Assembly: GCF_006715785.1 (NCBI RefSeq)
Contig: NZ_VFNX01000001.1
Coordinates: forward strand, 620,001-684,000
DNA from: Streptomyces puniciscabiei
GTDB lineage: Bacteria; Actinomycetota; Actinomycetes; Streptomycetales; Streptomycetaceae
Direction: 5' to 3'
DNA: 64,000 bases
Under the pieces are notes generated by a model. That model saw nothing but the letters and a program-made list of their open reading frames with translations. It did not search any database and was not told where the DNA came from. The number at the start of each line of letters is the position of its first letter. The stretch's first letter is position 1. Of the stretch, positions 1-8,377 are shown piece after piece. The translations under genes were made by a program, and so were the position numbers.

Positions 1-1
1 C

Positions 2-160
2 GCCGCCGAGGAACTCTCCGCGATCCGCCAGGAGATCGGCGAGCAGGCCTTCGCCGCCGGCCACTGGCAGGAGGCCCACGACCTGCTGCTGAGGGTCTCC
101 CTGGACGAGGACTACGCCGACTTCCTCACCCTGCCGGCGTACGAGCAGCTCAAGGGCTGA
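2..160 (+). CDS. aceB: Malate synthase, C-terminal fragment (gene runs off the left edge)
   Basis: Only the last 52 codons and the stop are present. The tail (start AAEELSAIRQEIGEQAF, end LPAYEQLKG) matches the C-terminal helix region of malate synthase A, including the typical ending with a conserved TLPAYEQL. Malate synthase condenses glyoxylate with acetyl-CoA to malate. In this window it fits the glyoxylate theme: the gcl, hyi and glxR genes about 40 kb away consume the same metabolite. The gene converges with the next one, leaving 3 bp between stops. The active-site residues lie outside the window, so the call rests on the tail alone. Confidence 0.8.
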   Translation, partial: AAEELSAIRQEIGEQAFAAGHWQEAHDLLLRVSLDEDYADFLTLPAYEQLKG

Positions 161-163
161 CGC

Positions 164-439
164 CTACGCGGTCCTGTCCGAGTGGCCCAGGGACTTCCCC
201 GGGGCCACTCGGTCGCGCACGAGCCGCTTGACCGCGGTGGGCTCCGGGAAGCCCTGCGCCGTGCGGTCCCACACCACCTCGCCGTCGACGCGGACCACGA
301 AGACGCCCCCGGTGCCGGGCTTGAGCGCCAGCTCGGTCAGCTCCGCCTCGAAGGTGGTGAGCAGCTCCTGTGCCAGCCAGGCGGCGCGGGGCAGCCAGCG
401 GCACTGTGTGCAGTACTCGATCTGTACGCGATGGTTCAT
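164..439 (-). CDS. SelT/SelW/SelH-family (Rdx) thioredoxin-like protein
   Basis: A 91-residue protein with an N-terminal CxxC (Cys10 and Cys13 in EYCTQC) followed by a Trp, then an amphipathic helix and a conserved VRVDGEVVWDR segment. This is the layout of the Rdx family, the Cys-containing bacterial relatives of selenoprotein W. The family is thought to act in thiol redox chemistry, but its substrates are mostly unknown. The start codon lies 10 bp after the stop of the HipA-like gene on the same strand, so the two are probably co-transcribed. No signal peptide is visible, so it should be cytosolic. Confidence 0.8.
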   Translation of the reverse strand: MNHRVQIEYCTQCRWLPRAAWLAQELLTTFEAELTELALKPGTGGVFVVRVDGEVVWDRTAQGFPEPTAVKRLVRDRVAPGKSLGHSDRTA

Positions 440-449
440 CCGATGTGCC

Positions 450-1364
450 TCATCCCAGGTGGACCGTCCAGTCCTGTTCCGCCGCCGGCTTGCCGTGCAG
501 GTCGGGGACGCGCTTGAGCCAGTCCGGGCGGCCCGCTTGTGTCCTCGCCGCGCGGGCGGCCTCCTCGGCCGCGAGCTGCTCGCGGCTCGGGAAGTCGGTG
601 GGCAGCCACTCGGGCGACAGGCGCACGCGGGCCAGGAGGTAGTCGACGTAGGCGGCGCGGACGTCGTCCGGGCTCGCGAAGCCGGCGTCCTCGGCGAGCC
701 AGGCGTCCGGCACCTCGGCGACGATCCCGCGCAGCAGGTCCCCGGTCACCTTCGGGGCGAGTTCGGCGTCGGCGGCCCGGACGTCGGGGGCGTAGTGGCC
801 CAGGGCGTGATGGCGGAAGTCGTACCTCTTGCCCGGGGTCGTGGTGTCCCAGCGGTGGTGGAAGACCAGGGCGGCGCCGTGGTCGATGAGCCACAGGCGG
901 GGCGGCGCGGTGCCGAGTGTGGGCCAGACCATGAGGTTGGAGCTGTGGACCGTACGGTCCACGTTGGCGGTCAGCGCGTCCAGCCACACGATCCGGCCCG
1001 CCTCCAGCGGGTCCACGGGGAAGCTCTTCGCGATCTCCGGGGTGAAGTCCCGGGCGCCGGGCAGGTAGTCCATGCCGAGGTTCACGCCCGCGCTCGCGCC
1101 GTGCAGCTCCCGCACCTCCTGGTGGGGCTCGGCGGCGGCGATCGCGGGGTCGAAGTGGACGAGGACCAGTTCGGGGAAGCGCAGCCCGAGCGCGCGGGCG
1201 AGCTCTCCGACGATCACCTCGGCGACCAGCGCCTTGTGCCCCTGCGCGGAACCGGTGAACTTGACGACGTATGTGCCGAGGTCGTCGGCCTCGACGACAC
1301 CGGGCACGGAGCCGCCGGACCGCAGAGGGGTCACGTATCGGGTGGCAGTCACGTCGCGCAGCAC
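450..1364 (-). CDS. HipA-like kinase family protein
   Basis: I place the start at the GTG giving VLRDVTATRYVTPL (304 aa). The frame stays open upstream, but that stretch does not look like protein. Kinase landmarks are visible: a KFTGSAQGHKALVAE region with the likely ATP-binding Lys, a catalytic loop DALTANVDRTVHSSNLM, and LIDHGAALVF as the metal-binding loop. Relatives in actinomycetes are annotated as HipA family kinases. The protein is shorter than classical HipA toxins and has no HipB-like antitoxin next to it, so a toxin role should not be assumed. It probably shares a transcript with the downstream Rdx-family gene. Confidence 0.75.
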   Translation of the reverse strand: MLRDVTATRYVTPLRSGGSVPGVVEADDLGTYVVKFTGSAQGHKALVAEVIVGELARALGLRFPELVLVHFDPAIAAAEPHQEVRELHGASAGVNLGMDYLPGARDFTPEIAKSFPVDPLEAGRIVWLDALTANVDRTVHSSNLMVWPTLGTAPPRLWLIDHGAALVFHHRWDTTTPGKRYDFRHHALGHYAPDVRAADAELAPKVTGDLLRGIVAEVPDAWLAEDAGFASPDDVRAAYVDYLLARVRLSPEWLPTDFPSREQLAAEEAARAARTQAGRPDWLKRVPDLHGKPAAEQDWTVHLG

Positions 1365-1729
1365 ATCGATCAGCCTAAGGCAGGTCGGTGGCGTGACATC
1401 CCTCACAGCGTTTCCGGCGACTAAGGGCCCCGGGTAGTAGACGTGGCTCCGATGACATATGGGATTTGTCCGGCTTGCCGCAGAGGGGAACCGCTCATCG
1501 GCCCACGACACGACGCCCGCCCGGCACCTTCCCGCATTCGCCGCTGCCGCCGCGCTCCTGACAGGGCGCCAGGCAGTTGCAAACATCGCGGAAGCGAACA
1601 CGGCATCTCTTCGCCCGGCTGACAAGAGCCCCGAAGCTCTACTAGGCGCAGTAGTGGAAGCCGCCTTTGCGCCGCTTGTGAAGCCCTCCCGAAAATGAGC
1701 GCCCGGCGATCATCGAGCGAGGTTGACGA
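1365..1729. other. Intergenic region between divergent HipA-like and CAP genes
   Basis: This 365-bp stretch must hold the promoters of both divergent genes. Short frames exist here but none shows family resemblance or coding bias. I looked for the ydaO (cyclic di-AMP) leader often found before Streptomyces cell-wall genes and did not recognise its conserved elements. A small inverted repeat, CTACT and AGTAG around 6 nt, lies near 1640. Nothing else stands out. Confidence 0.4.
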
Positions 1730-2470
1730 ATGGCCAAGCACCGCAAGACGCAGCAGTACCGGCGCATAGTCGTCGCGGCCGTCGCCATCGGAGCCGTGGG
1801 CGTGCCGTCCGTCGCCCTGGCGTGCTCCGACTGGCCGTACGGCGGCAAGGACCAGGCCGCCGACGTCGCCGCCACGAGCACGCCCCGGGCGTCGGAGCAC
1901 CACGGCCACCGGCATCACCGCCATCACCACCGCAACGGCCACCACACCACGGGCACGCCGAGCGCCACCGCGTCGCCCACGCAGCGGGCCACGACGCCCA
2001 AGCCCAGGAGCACGACCGCTCCCCGTACTCCCCGCCCCACCGCCACCGCCACCGCATCCAGCGCTCCGAAGCCCACGCCCACGCCCACCGCGTCCGGGGC
2101 CGTCGCGCGCGTCGTGCAGCTCGTCAACGCCGAGCGCGCCAAGGTCGGTTGCCACCCGCTGACCGTGAACCCGGCGCTGACCAAGGCGGCGCAGGCCCAC
2201 AGCGCGGACATGGCGGCCCACCAGAACATGTCGCACACCGGATCCGACGGGTCCTCCCCGGGCGACCGCATCACGCGGGCCGGCTACAGCTGGAGCGCCT
2301 ACGGCGAGAACGTCGCCTACGGCTACGCCACCCCGGAGCAGGTCATGAACGGCTGGATGAACAGCCCCGGGCACCGGGCCAACATCCTCAACTGCTCGTA
2401 CAAGGAGATCGGCGTCGGTCTCGCCCAGCCGGGCAGCTACTGGACCCAGGACTTCGGCACCGCCCGCTGA
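1730..2470 (+). CDS. Secreted CAP-domain (SCP/PR-1-like) protein
   Basis: The 246-residue product has a basic N-terminus and hydrophobic segment (residues 12-31, VALA as likely cleavage site), so it is probably Sec-exported. A His-rich stretch (about 57-72) and a Thr/Pro/Ser linker (about 75-122) follow. The C-terminal CAP domain (about 124-243) shows His157 in AQAHSADM, a GENVAYG motif and SPGHRANIL, the usual cavity residues. CAP proteins of this type are extracellular and of poorly defined function. The His-rich segment could bind metal, which is inference. An RBS-like AGCGAGG precedes the ATG. It converges with the siderophore synthetase gene, leaving 7 bp. Confidence 0.88.
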   Translation: MAKHRKTQQYRRIVVAAVAIGAVGVPSVALACSDWPYGGKDQAADVAATSTPRASEHHGHRHHRHHHRNGHHTTGTPSATASPTQRATTPKPRSTTAPRTPRPTATATASSAPKPTPTPTASGAVARVVQLVNAERAKVGCHPLTVNPALTKAAQAHSADMAAHQNMSHTGSDGSSPGDRITRAGYSWSAYGENVAYGYATPEQVMNGWMNSPGHRANILNCSYKEIGVGLAQPGSYWTQDFGTAR

Positions 2471-2477
2471 GCCCGGG

Positions 2478-3992
2478 TCAGCCGCGCGCCAACGGGTTCG
2501 GCAGGGGCAGGTAGCGGGCGTCCGCGCCGTCCGCTCCGGTCCAGCGCAGCAGCAGGTTGGTCTTGCCGGGCAGCGTGGGCGAGGTGAGCAGGGCGGGGAT
2601 CTCGGGCAGGTCGTGCCGGGCGAGTTCGCGGCGCGCGGCGGGCCAGGGGTCGAGTCCCGGATGGTGTTCGGCGAGGGCGGCGGCGATCTCGGTGAGATGG
2701 TTGACGACCAGGCAGTACACCAGCCGCTCCCAGCCCGCCGCGCGGGTCACCTCCGGCAGCAGCTTGGCGCCCTCGGCGTCCCGGAACAGCGCCTGGACGG
2801 GCGTGCCGGCCCGGTCCACGGCGACGAGGGTGTTCTGCAGATGGGCTTCGAGGACGACTCCGTGGTCGTCGAACGCCGTGAGGGCGGGCGGCACGACCTG
2901 GCGCAGATAGGCCTCCCACCAGGCCGACGGGTCGGCCGCGGCGGCCAGCGGGCTGCCGTCGAAGCCCTCGGCGAGGCCGGCGGCGAGCAGCGGAACGGCG
3001 CCCGGCAGCAGATGGCCGCGCAGGCCGTCGCGGACGAGGACGGCGAGCTCCTCGAAGGCGAAGGCGGCCGTGCGGTAGCCGCGGTCGCTCAGCCAGGCCG
3101 CGGGCGGCCCCAGCGCCGCGAAGGCGCGCTGGGCGGCCGTGTCGGTACGGCGCAGTTTCCGCAGGTCGTGGCGCCACAGGCGGCGGATGTCGTTGGTGAT
3201 GCGGACGTCCAGGCTGAACTTCAGGAACAGGTCGCGCCGGGGCTCGTACACCGTGCGGATCGCCGCGGTCGGCCAGGTGTCGAAGGCGGTCGTGCCGAGG
3301 CGGAGCAGCCGGCCGTCGGCGAAGGCCTCCGCCAGCTCGCGGCCCACCAGGTCCAGCTGCCAGGGGTGGGCCGGCAGCAGGCGGTAGCCGGGCGGGGCCG
3401 AACCGAGCGCGTCCAGGGCGCGCGTGTCGCCCTCCTCGGCCACCTGGTCCTCGCGGACGCCGAGCAGCACCAGGGGGAAACGGGCGTGCGCCTCGGGGGC
3501 GTACGGCAGCCAGGAGGCGACCGGGCCGCCGCCGCGCGCCTTGGGCGCGGGGTGGTACGGGTGGCCGCCGATCAGGGACTGCTCGGACCGCAGATACGGG
3601 TCGGCGGGTGCCGTCGCCCGGGCGCGGGCGGTGAGCAGGGCCGCGACCGCGTCCCGGCTGTCGACCATCTCGGCGGGCAGGTCGCCGCCGGACAGCCCGG
3701 TGTGCCGGCGCAGCTCCTCGGCGACCAGTTTGACCAGCTCGGAGTGGCCGACGCGGTGCCAGGTCCCGGCCGCGCACACCTCGGGATCGGCGGGGCGCCG
3801 GCCGGGTCGCACGCGCAGCAGCCGCCCGCTGGGCAGCCGGTGGACCCGCAGGTCACCGGGGTGCCCGAGCGGCTCGGCCACCTCGCGCAGCAGGCAGTTC
3901 AGCAGAGGCGCGGCCGCGTAGGCGTCGGCGCGGCCGCCGACGGCTCCGGGGGTGGGTGCTCCGGAGGAGGGTGAGGAGTCCACGCGATCCAT
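2478..3992 (-). CDS. IucA/IucC-family NIS siderophore synthetase (first of a divergent pair)
   Basis: The 504-residue protein carries the NIS-synthetase nucleotide-binding signature GHPYHPAPKARGG (about residue 143 onward) and later motifs typical of IucA/IucC with a C-terminal FhuF-like part (EAHLQNTLV, KTNLLLRW). These enzymes adenylate a carboxylate such as citrate or succinate and condense it with an amine or alcohol to build a hydroxamate or carboxylate siderophore. The gene is divergent from a second NIS synthetase with 85 bp between starts. No amine-forming decarboxylase or monooxygenase lies next to it, so the product cannot be named. The frame stays open to the ATG chosen; its RBS is weak. 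Confidence 0.88.
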   Translation of the reverse strand: MDRVDSSPSSGAPTPGAVGGRADAYAAAPLLNCLLREVAEPLGHPGDLRVHRLPSGRLLRVRPGRRPADPEVCAAGTWHRVGHSELVKLVAEELRRHTGLSGGDLPAEMVDSRDAVAALLTARARATAPADPYLRSEQSLIGGHPYHPAPKARGGGPVASWLPYAPEAHARFPLVLLGVREDQVAEEGDTRALDALGSAPPGYRLLPAHPWQLDLVGRELAEAFADGRLLRLGTTAFDTWPTAAIRTVYEPRRDLFLKFSLDVRITNDIRRLWRHDLRKLRRTDTAAQRAFAALGPPAAWLSDRGYRTAAFAFEELAVLVRDGLRGHLLPGAVPLLAAGLAEGFDGSPLAAAADPSAWWEAYLRQVVPPALTAFDDHGVVLEAHLQNTLVAVDRAGTPVQALFRDAEGAKLLPEVTRAAGWERLVYCLVVNHLTEIAAALAEHHPGLDPWPAARRELARHDLPEIPALLTSPTLPGKTNLLLRWTGADGADARYLPLPNPLARG

Positions 3993-4026
3993 TCGTTTCG
4001 TCCGGGGTGGTCGCCATCAGTATGTC

Positions 4027-4040
4027 TGTCGTCGCCGACA
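4027..4040. promoter_or_regulatory. Short dyad in the divergent NIS-synthetase promoter region
   Basis: TGTCG and CGACA flank 4 nt (TCGC) inside the 85-bp gap between the two siderophore genes. I searched for the 19-bp DmdR1/IdeR iron box with its TTAGG half-sites and did not see it. The dyad may be an operator for a different regulator or may be chance. Confidence 0.3.
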
Positions 4041-4077
4041 ATCGTCCTCCGTGCGCCGTGTACCCGAGGAGCCGACC

Positions 4078-5619
4078 GTGCACCGTCCCCCCGCCGCCGA
4101 GACCCGGGTCGCCGAGGAACTGGCCGCCGTCCGGCCCGGGCTGCTGCCCCGGTACACGGCAGAGCTGCCGGGCGCCCGTGCCGCGGTGCTGACCCGGCTG
4201 TGGCGGGCGCTGGCCCATGAGCCACTGCCGTGGATCACCGGAAGGGTGCAGGGCGCGCACAGCCTCGCGCTGCGGCTCGCCGACGGCCGGACGCTGTACG
4301 GGCCGCACGCGGACCCGTACGCCACCAGCGCGTACGTCACCGGCGTCCGTCTGGACCGGGAACACCAGGTGGATCCGGCCGCGCTGATGACTGCCCTCGG
4401 CGTGCCGCACGGCTCCGCGTTCGCGGCAGAACTGGCCGACAGTGTCGCCTCGTTGGCGCTGTCGCGGGCCGGCGCGGCTCACCCGAAGGAGTGGCCGGTG
4501 GGGGTCCCCCCGGCCGGAAGCCGAGAGCGGGACTGGGAGTGGGAGCAGCGGGTGACCGACGGGCATCCGTACCACCCGTGCTGCCGTTCCCGGCCCGGTT
4601 TCTCCGTGGCGGACCAGCTCGCGTACGGCCCGGAGCACCGGCCGGTCGTGGAGCTGCGGACGGTGCCGGTGCCGGCGGACGGGTGCCTGGTCACCGGCGA
4701 CTGGCCGGAGGAACTGCGGGACGGCGAGCGGGTGCTGGTGCCGGTGCACCCCTGGCAGGCGGACCACGTCCTGAAGCAGCCGTACGCTCCCTGGCGCCCG
4801 GCCCGCCCCCTGCTCTCCCTGCGTACCCTGGCGCTCCCGGACGGACCGCATGTGAAGACCGCGCTCAGCGCCCGGCTGACGTCCTCGGTGCGGGACATCT
4901 CGCCGTACTCGGTCGCGGCCGCCGCGCCCCTGTCCGCGCTCGGTGAGGAGCTGGCGGCGCGCACCGGGGGCCTGCTGCACGTCACCCGCACGCTGGGCGC
5001 GGTCTCGGCCCACTCCCCGGACCTGGCCGCGCTGCTGCGGGAGTCGCCCGAGGTGTACGCCGGCCAGGGCGAGCGGGTCGTACCCGTGGCCGCGCTCGCC
5101 ACGACGGCCCTGCCCGACTCGCCCGCCTGGCTGGCGGCGTTCACCCGGCTGGCGCTGACCGTGGGGCTGCGGCTGCTCGACCTCGGCGTGGCCCTGGAGG
5201 CGCACGGCCAGAACCTGCTGGTGATCCTGTCGGCCGACGGCACCCCGCTGCGGCTGGTCTACCGCGACCTGGCCGACATCAGGATCAGCCCGGCCCGCCT
5301 GGCCCGGCACGGCATCACCCCGCCGCCGCTGACCGGCCGACTGATCACCGACGACGAAACCGCCCTGCGCCGCAAGCTGTTCGGCTCCCTGGTGGCGGGC
5401 GCCGTGGCCGGTGCGGCGGGTTCGGGGCCGGCCCTGGGAGCGGCGCTGTCGGCCGCCGTACCGGACCTGCCCGACACCCCCGGCCTGCGCGCCTTGCGCG
5501 AAGGGCCGCTGCCGGCGAAGGCGTTGACCCTGATGCGACTGTCCCCGCAGGCCCCCGGCGACCAGTGGACGTCGCTGCCGAACCCGCTCGTTTTGGAGCA
5601 CACACCGTCTGATCAATAA
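4078..5619 (+). CDS. IucA/IucC-family NIS siderophore synthetase (second of a divergent pair)
   Basis: The start is the GTG at 4078, preceded at 7 nt by CGAGGA; the open frame extends further upstream but without an RBS. The 513-residue protein has a GHPYHP signature followed by CCRSRPGF, so the Lys seen at this place in its divergent neighbour (HPAPKAR) is Arg here (HPCCRSR). The later motif EAHGQNLLV, a YRDLADIR segment and a C-terminal KALTLMRL/SLPNPL tail fit the FhuF-like end of the family. It likely performs the partner condensation of the same siderophore pathway. The VWA gene follows after 9 bp on the same strand. Confidence 0.85.
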   Translation: MHRPPAAETRVAEELAAVRPGLLPRYTAELPGARAAVLTRLWRALAHEPLPWITGRVQGAHSLALRLADGRTLYGPHADPYATSAYVTGVRLDREHQVDPAALMTALGVPHGSAFAAELADSVASLALSRAGAAHPKEWPVGVPPAGSRERDWEWEQRVTDGHPYHPCCRSRPGFSVADQLAYGPEHRPVVELRTVPVPADGCLVTGDWPEELRDGERVLVPVHPWQADHVLKQPYAPWRPARPLLSLRTLALPDGPHVKTALSARLTSSVRDISPYSVAAAAPLSALGEELAARTGGLLHVTRTLGAVSAHSPDLAALLRESPEVYAGQGERVVPVAALATTALPDSPAWLAAFTRLALTVGLRLLDLGVALEAHGQNLLVILSADGTPLRLVYRDLADIRISPARLARHGITPPPLTGRLITDDETALRRKLFGSLVAGAVAGAAGSGPALGAALSAAVPDLPDTPGLRALREGPLPAKALTLMRLSPQAPGDQWTSLPNPLVLEHTPSDQ

Positions 5620-5628
5620 GATCCGCCG

Positions 5629-6891
5629 ATGATCACAAGACAACGGCTGGCGGCGGGCGTCTGTGCTCTGCTCGCCGCCCTGGCGGCCGGGATCGCGTTC
5701 CCCGGCGGGGCCGTCGCCGACGAGACGGAACAGGCCGCTCCGAAGGTCGAACTGGTGCTGGACGTCAGCGGTTCCATGCGGACGCGGGACATCGACGGCG
5801 GCTCCCGGATGGCCGCGGCGAAGCAGGCGTTCGACGAGGTGCTGGACGCGACGCCGCAGGAGGTGCAGCTCGGCATCCGCACGCTGGGCGCCAACTACCG
5901 CGGCAACGACCGCAAGGAGGGCTGCAAGGACACCGCGCAGCTCTACCCGGTCGGCCCGCTGAACCGGACCGACGCGAAGACGGCGGTGGCCACGCTGCAG
6001 CCCACCGGCTGGACGCCGATCGGGCCCGCGCTGCTGAAGGCGGCGGACGACCTGAACGGCGGCAGTGGCACCCGCCGTATCGTCCTGATCAGCGACGGCG
6101 AGGACACCTGCCAGCCGCTCGACCCGTGCGAGGTGGCCCGCGAGATAGCGGCCAAGGGCATCGGCCTGACCATCGACACCCTCGGCCTGGTGCCGGACGC
6201 CAGGACGCGCGACCAGCTCAGCTGCATCGCCGACGCCACCGGCGGCACCTACACCGACGTCCGGCACAAGGAGGAACTGTCCGACCGCGTGGGCCAGTTG
6301 GTCGACCGGGCGGCGGATCCGGTGGTGACGCCGGTGGCCACCGAGGGCGCCGCGCAGTGCGAGAAGGCGCCGACGCTGAAGTCCGGGCTGTACACGGACC
6401 GGGAGGAGTTCGGGCAGCAGCGCTGGTACAAGGTCGACGTCGACCCCGGCAAGGAGCTGCGCGCCTCGGTGAGCGTCGCCGACGACCGCGCCGTGAACCC
6501 GGACTACGGGGTGCTGCTGCGGGCGGTGACCGTGCCCGGACGCGAGATCGTGCGCGGCGAGGCCGCGGGCACGGGCCGTACGGACGTGATCTCGACGGGT
6601 CTGCGCTATCCGAAGCCGGACAGCGACGACGACAACGCGCCCGCGGAGACGGTGTGCCTCGAGGTCACCAACTCCTTCTCGGCGGCGTCCGGGGTGAAGA
6701 CCACGCCGGGTCTGCCGCTGGAGCTGACCGTGGACGTGGTGGACGGGCCGTCCGGGCATCACGACGTGGCCTCCTTCGGCCTCGGCCGTGGCTGGTGGCT
6801 GCTGGGGGTCCTGGTGCTGACCGGCTTCCTCGCCGGTCTGCTGTGGGGCTGGCTGTCGCGCTGGCGGATCGCGGTCTGGAGGACGAACTGA
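5629..6891 (+). CDS. Exported VWA-domain protein with C-terminal membrane anchor
   Basis: The 420-residue protein has a signal peptide (residues 1-30, ending GAVA) and a von Willebrand A domain with the MIDAS motif DVSGSM (Asp45, Ser47, Ser49) and a conserved ISDGEDTC loop. A beta-rich region (about 235-375) and one membrane segment (about 386-408, GWWLLGVLVLTGFL) with a short basic tail follow. It should therefore sit on the outer face of the membrane and bind a ligand through a divalent metal. The stop overlaps the next start as TGATG, so the two genes are translationally coupled and probably function together. The partner ligand is unknown. Confidence 0.85.
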   Translation: MITRQRLAAGVCALLAALAAGIAFPGGAVADETEQAAPKVELVLDVSGSMRTRDIDGGSRMAAAKQAFDEVLDATPQEVQLGIRTLGANYRGNDRKEGCKDTAQLYPVGPLNRTDAKTAVATLQPTGWTPIGPALLKAADDLNGGSGTRRIVLISDGEDTCQPLDPCEVAREIAAKGIGLTIDTLGLVPDARTRDQLSCIADATGGTYTDVRHKEELSDRVGQLVDRAADPVVTPVATEGAAQCEKAPTLKSGLYTDREEFGQQRWYKVDVDPGKELRASVSVADDRAVNPDYGVLLRAVTVPGREIVRGEAAGTGRTDVISTGLRYPKPDSDDDNAPAETVCLEVTNSFSAASGVKTTPGLPLELTVDVVDGPSGHHDVASFGLGRGWWLLGVLVLTGFLAGLLWGWLSRWRIAVWRTN

Positions 6892-7694
6892 TGCGGATCA
6901 CACGAGTGCTGGGCGGGGCGCTGCTGGCGCTGGGCCTGGCCGCCGGGCCGGCCGCCGCCGACACCCCGAGCCCTTCGCCGAGCGCGTCCGCCGACGGCTC
7001 GGCGCCCACCAGGGCGGGCACCTCCTTCCGCACGGCGACGGAGCTGGAGCAGGGGCAGCGGGCCACCGCCTCCGGCTCCACCGGTGACTACATGTACTGG
7101 TCGTTCCCGGCGGACATCGGCCAGCGGCCCACCGTCAAGGCGAAGGTGAAGCTGCCGCGGACGCACGGCACGCAGAGCTGGCAGCTCGCCGTGTACGACG
7201 GGCTGCGGCGCCGGCAGGCCTGCCAGTACGGCGCCGACCCCCGTACCGCCGCGCAGGACGCCTCCTCGGTCGAGCTCGCCTGTGTGCTGCGAACGGTGCG
7301 CGGCTGGGCCGAGCCGTCGGCCAACGACCCGCTGCCGGGCACGTACTACGTCCGGCTGACCGTCGTGGACCTCGGCGCCACCGACCTCGGTCAGCCCGTG
7401 AGCGCCGAAGTACGCGTCGACTCCAAGGACATCGGCGGTTCGGCCGCGGCGGACGGCTCGCTGGGCAAGCCGCTGGTACCCGGCATCGCCGTCAAGTCCG
7501 GGGAGAAGACGGACGGTTCGAAGCCGGCGGTGCTCTCCAGCTTCGGTTCGAACGACGGCTGGTCCTCCGGTTGGTGGTCCGACCGGTGGGTGTGGACCGG
7601 GCTCGGGGCCGTGCTCGCGGCTCTCGCCGGGATCGGGGGGTACGCGCTGACGCGGGGGTCGGGACGGCCGTCGCGGGTGCCGCCGAACGCCTGA
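6891..7694 (+). CDS. Exported single-pass membrane protein coupled to the VWA protein
   Basis: The ATG overlaps the VWA stop codon by one base. The 267-residue product has a signal peptide (1-23, AAADT), a Ser/Pro-rich linker, and a beta-rich domain (about 45-175) with the phrase TGDYMYWSFPADIGQRP that resembles a peptidase C-terminal-type or sugar-binding-like sandwich. A Ser/Gly/Trp stretch and a C-terminal membrane helix (about 236-256) complete it. The topology matches its upstream partner: a large outside domain and a short basic cytoplasmic tail. I do not recognise a named family, so the function is unassigned. A strong terminator follows. Confidence 0.75.
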   Translation: MRITRVLGGALLALGLAAGPAAADTPSPSPSASADGSAPTRAGTSFRTATELEQGQRATASGSTGDYMYWSFPADIGQRPTVKAKVKLPRTHGTQSWQLAVYDGLRRRQACQYGADPRTAAQDASSVELACVLRTVRGWAEPSANDPLPGTYYVRLTVVDLGATDLGQPVSAEVRVDSKDIGGSAAADGSLGKPLVPGIAVKSGEKTDGSKPAVLSSFGSNDGWSSGWWSDRWVWTGLGAVLAALAGIGGYALTRGSGRPSRVPPNA

Positions 7695-7706
7695 GCCGAT
7701 GTGACC

Positions 7707-7732
7707 GAAGGCCCGCCTGCCGGCGGGCCTTC
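7707..7732. terminator. Bidirectional intrinsic terminator
   Basis: A perfect 11-bp stem (GAAGGCCCGCC and its complement) closes a TGCC loop between two convergent genes. A short pyrimidine-rich tail follows on the plus strand. It can serve both the VWA operon and the HxlR-type gene. Confidence 0.85.
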
Positions 7733-7743
7733 GCCTTTCTCCG

Positions 7744-8370
7744 CTACGCCTCCCGCAGCGCCTTCGCCGGTGTGCCGTCGCCGGTCACCGTCACCCGGCC
7801 GTCCCCTACCGCGTCCCTCAGGCCCACCTCACCCCGGGCGACCGCCTCACAGGTGCCCGCGTCCATCGTCAGGCGGGCGTCGGGCTCGTCGGGGGCGGGT
7901 CCGTCGCCGTACACCGGGCCCTCCTGCGCGCCGAGGCGCAGATGGAAGTCCCCCTCCTCCAGCCGGACTTCGACCAGGCCCTCGCCCTCCAGCGCGCGCA
8001 GCAGCGGCAGCGCGAACCAGTGGGCGCGTACCGCGTCCGTCGGGCGCCGCTCCCCCAGCTCGGCCTCGCCCCAGCTGCCCAGCGCCTGCAGCACCGGCAG
8101 CAACTCGCGTCCCCGGCCGGTGAGTTCGTAGACGTAGGCCGCGCCGGGCGGGGGCAGCCGCCGACGCGTCGTGAGGCCGTCGCGCTCCATGTCCTTCAGC
8201 CGTGAGGCGAGTACGTCCGTGCTCACGCCGGGGAGGTCCGCGTGCAGGTCCGTGTAGCGGCGGGGGCCGGCCAGCAGCTCCCGGACGATCAGCAGCGTCC
8301 AGCGGTCGCCGACGAGATCGAGGGCGCGGGCTGCGGAGCAGTACTGGTCGTAGCTTCGGCGTGGTGACAT
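7744..8370 (-). CDS. HxlR-family winged-helix regulator with C-terminal SCP2-like domain
   Basis: The 208-residue protein has the HxlR wHTH at the N-terminus (residues about 10-95: YCSAARALDLVGDRWTLL, then a recognition helix around STDVLASRLKDME). A C-terminal part (about 120-205) has the sterol-carrier-like phrase LTMDAGTCEAVARGEVGL, seen in many actinomycete members. The ATG was chosen because the MSPRRSYDQYC start matches the family. A promoter with -35 TTGGAA and -10 TAGACT places the transcript start at or next to this ATG, so the mRNA may be leaderless. The gene is divergent from an aminotransferase and probably controls it and itself through the dyads between them. Confidence 0.85.
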   Translation of the reverse strand: MSPRRSYDQYCSAARALDLVGDRWTLLIVRELLAGPRRYTDLHADLPGVSTDVLASRLKDMERDGLTTRRRLPPPGAAYVYELTGRGRELLPVLQALGSWGEAELGERRPTDAVRAHWFALPLLRALEGEGLVEVRLEEGDFHLRLGAQEGPVYGDGPAPDEPDARLTMDAGTCEAVARGEVGLRDAVGDGRVTVTGDGTPAKALREA

Positions 8371-8377
8371 GCGACGC

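Noticed and set aside
450..1364. HipA toxin of a toxin-antitoxin pair
   Set aside because: The protein has HipA-like kinase motifs, but no HipB-like DNA-binding partner is next to it. The neighbour is an Rdx-family protein.
1459..1698. A 79-codon frame in the HipA/CAP intergenic region
   Set aside because: No RBS, no codon bias and no resemblance to any family.
1365..1729. Possible ydaO/cyclic di-AMP riboswitch before the CAP gene
   Set aside because: I could not find the conserved internal elements of the class in this region or before the transglycosylase gene at 25052.
3993..4077. Possible IdeR/DmdR1 iron box between the NIS genes
   Set aside because: No TTAGG half-sites with proper spacing are present; only a short TGTCG/CGACA dyad was seen.
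3853..6762. A 969-codon open frame on the minus strand
   Set aside because: It lies antisense to the second NIS synthetase and the VWA gene, both well supported. Its composition is typical of high-GC shadow frames.
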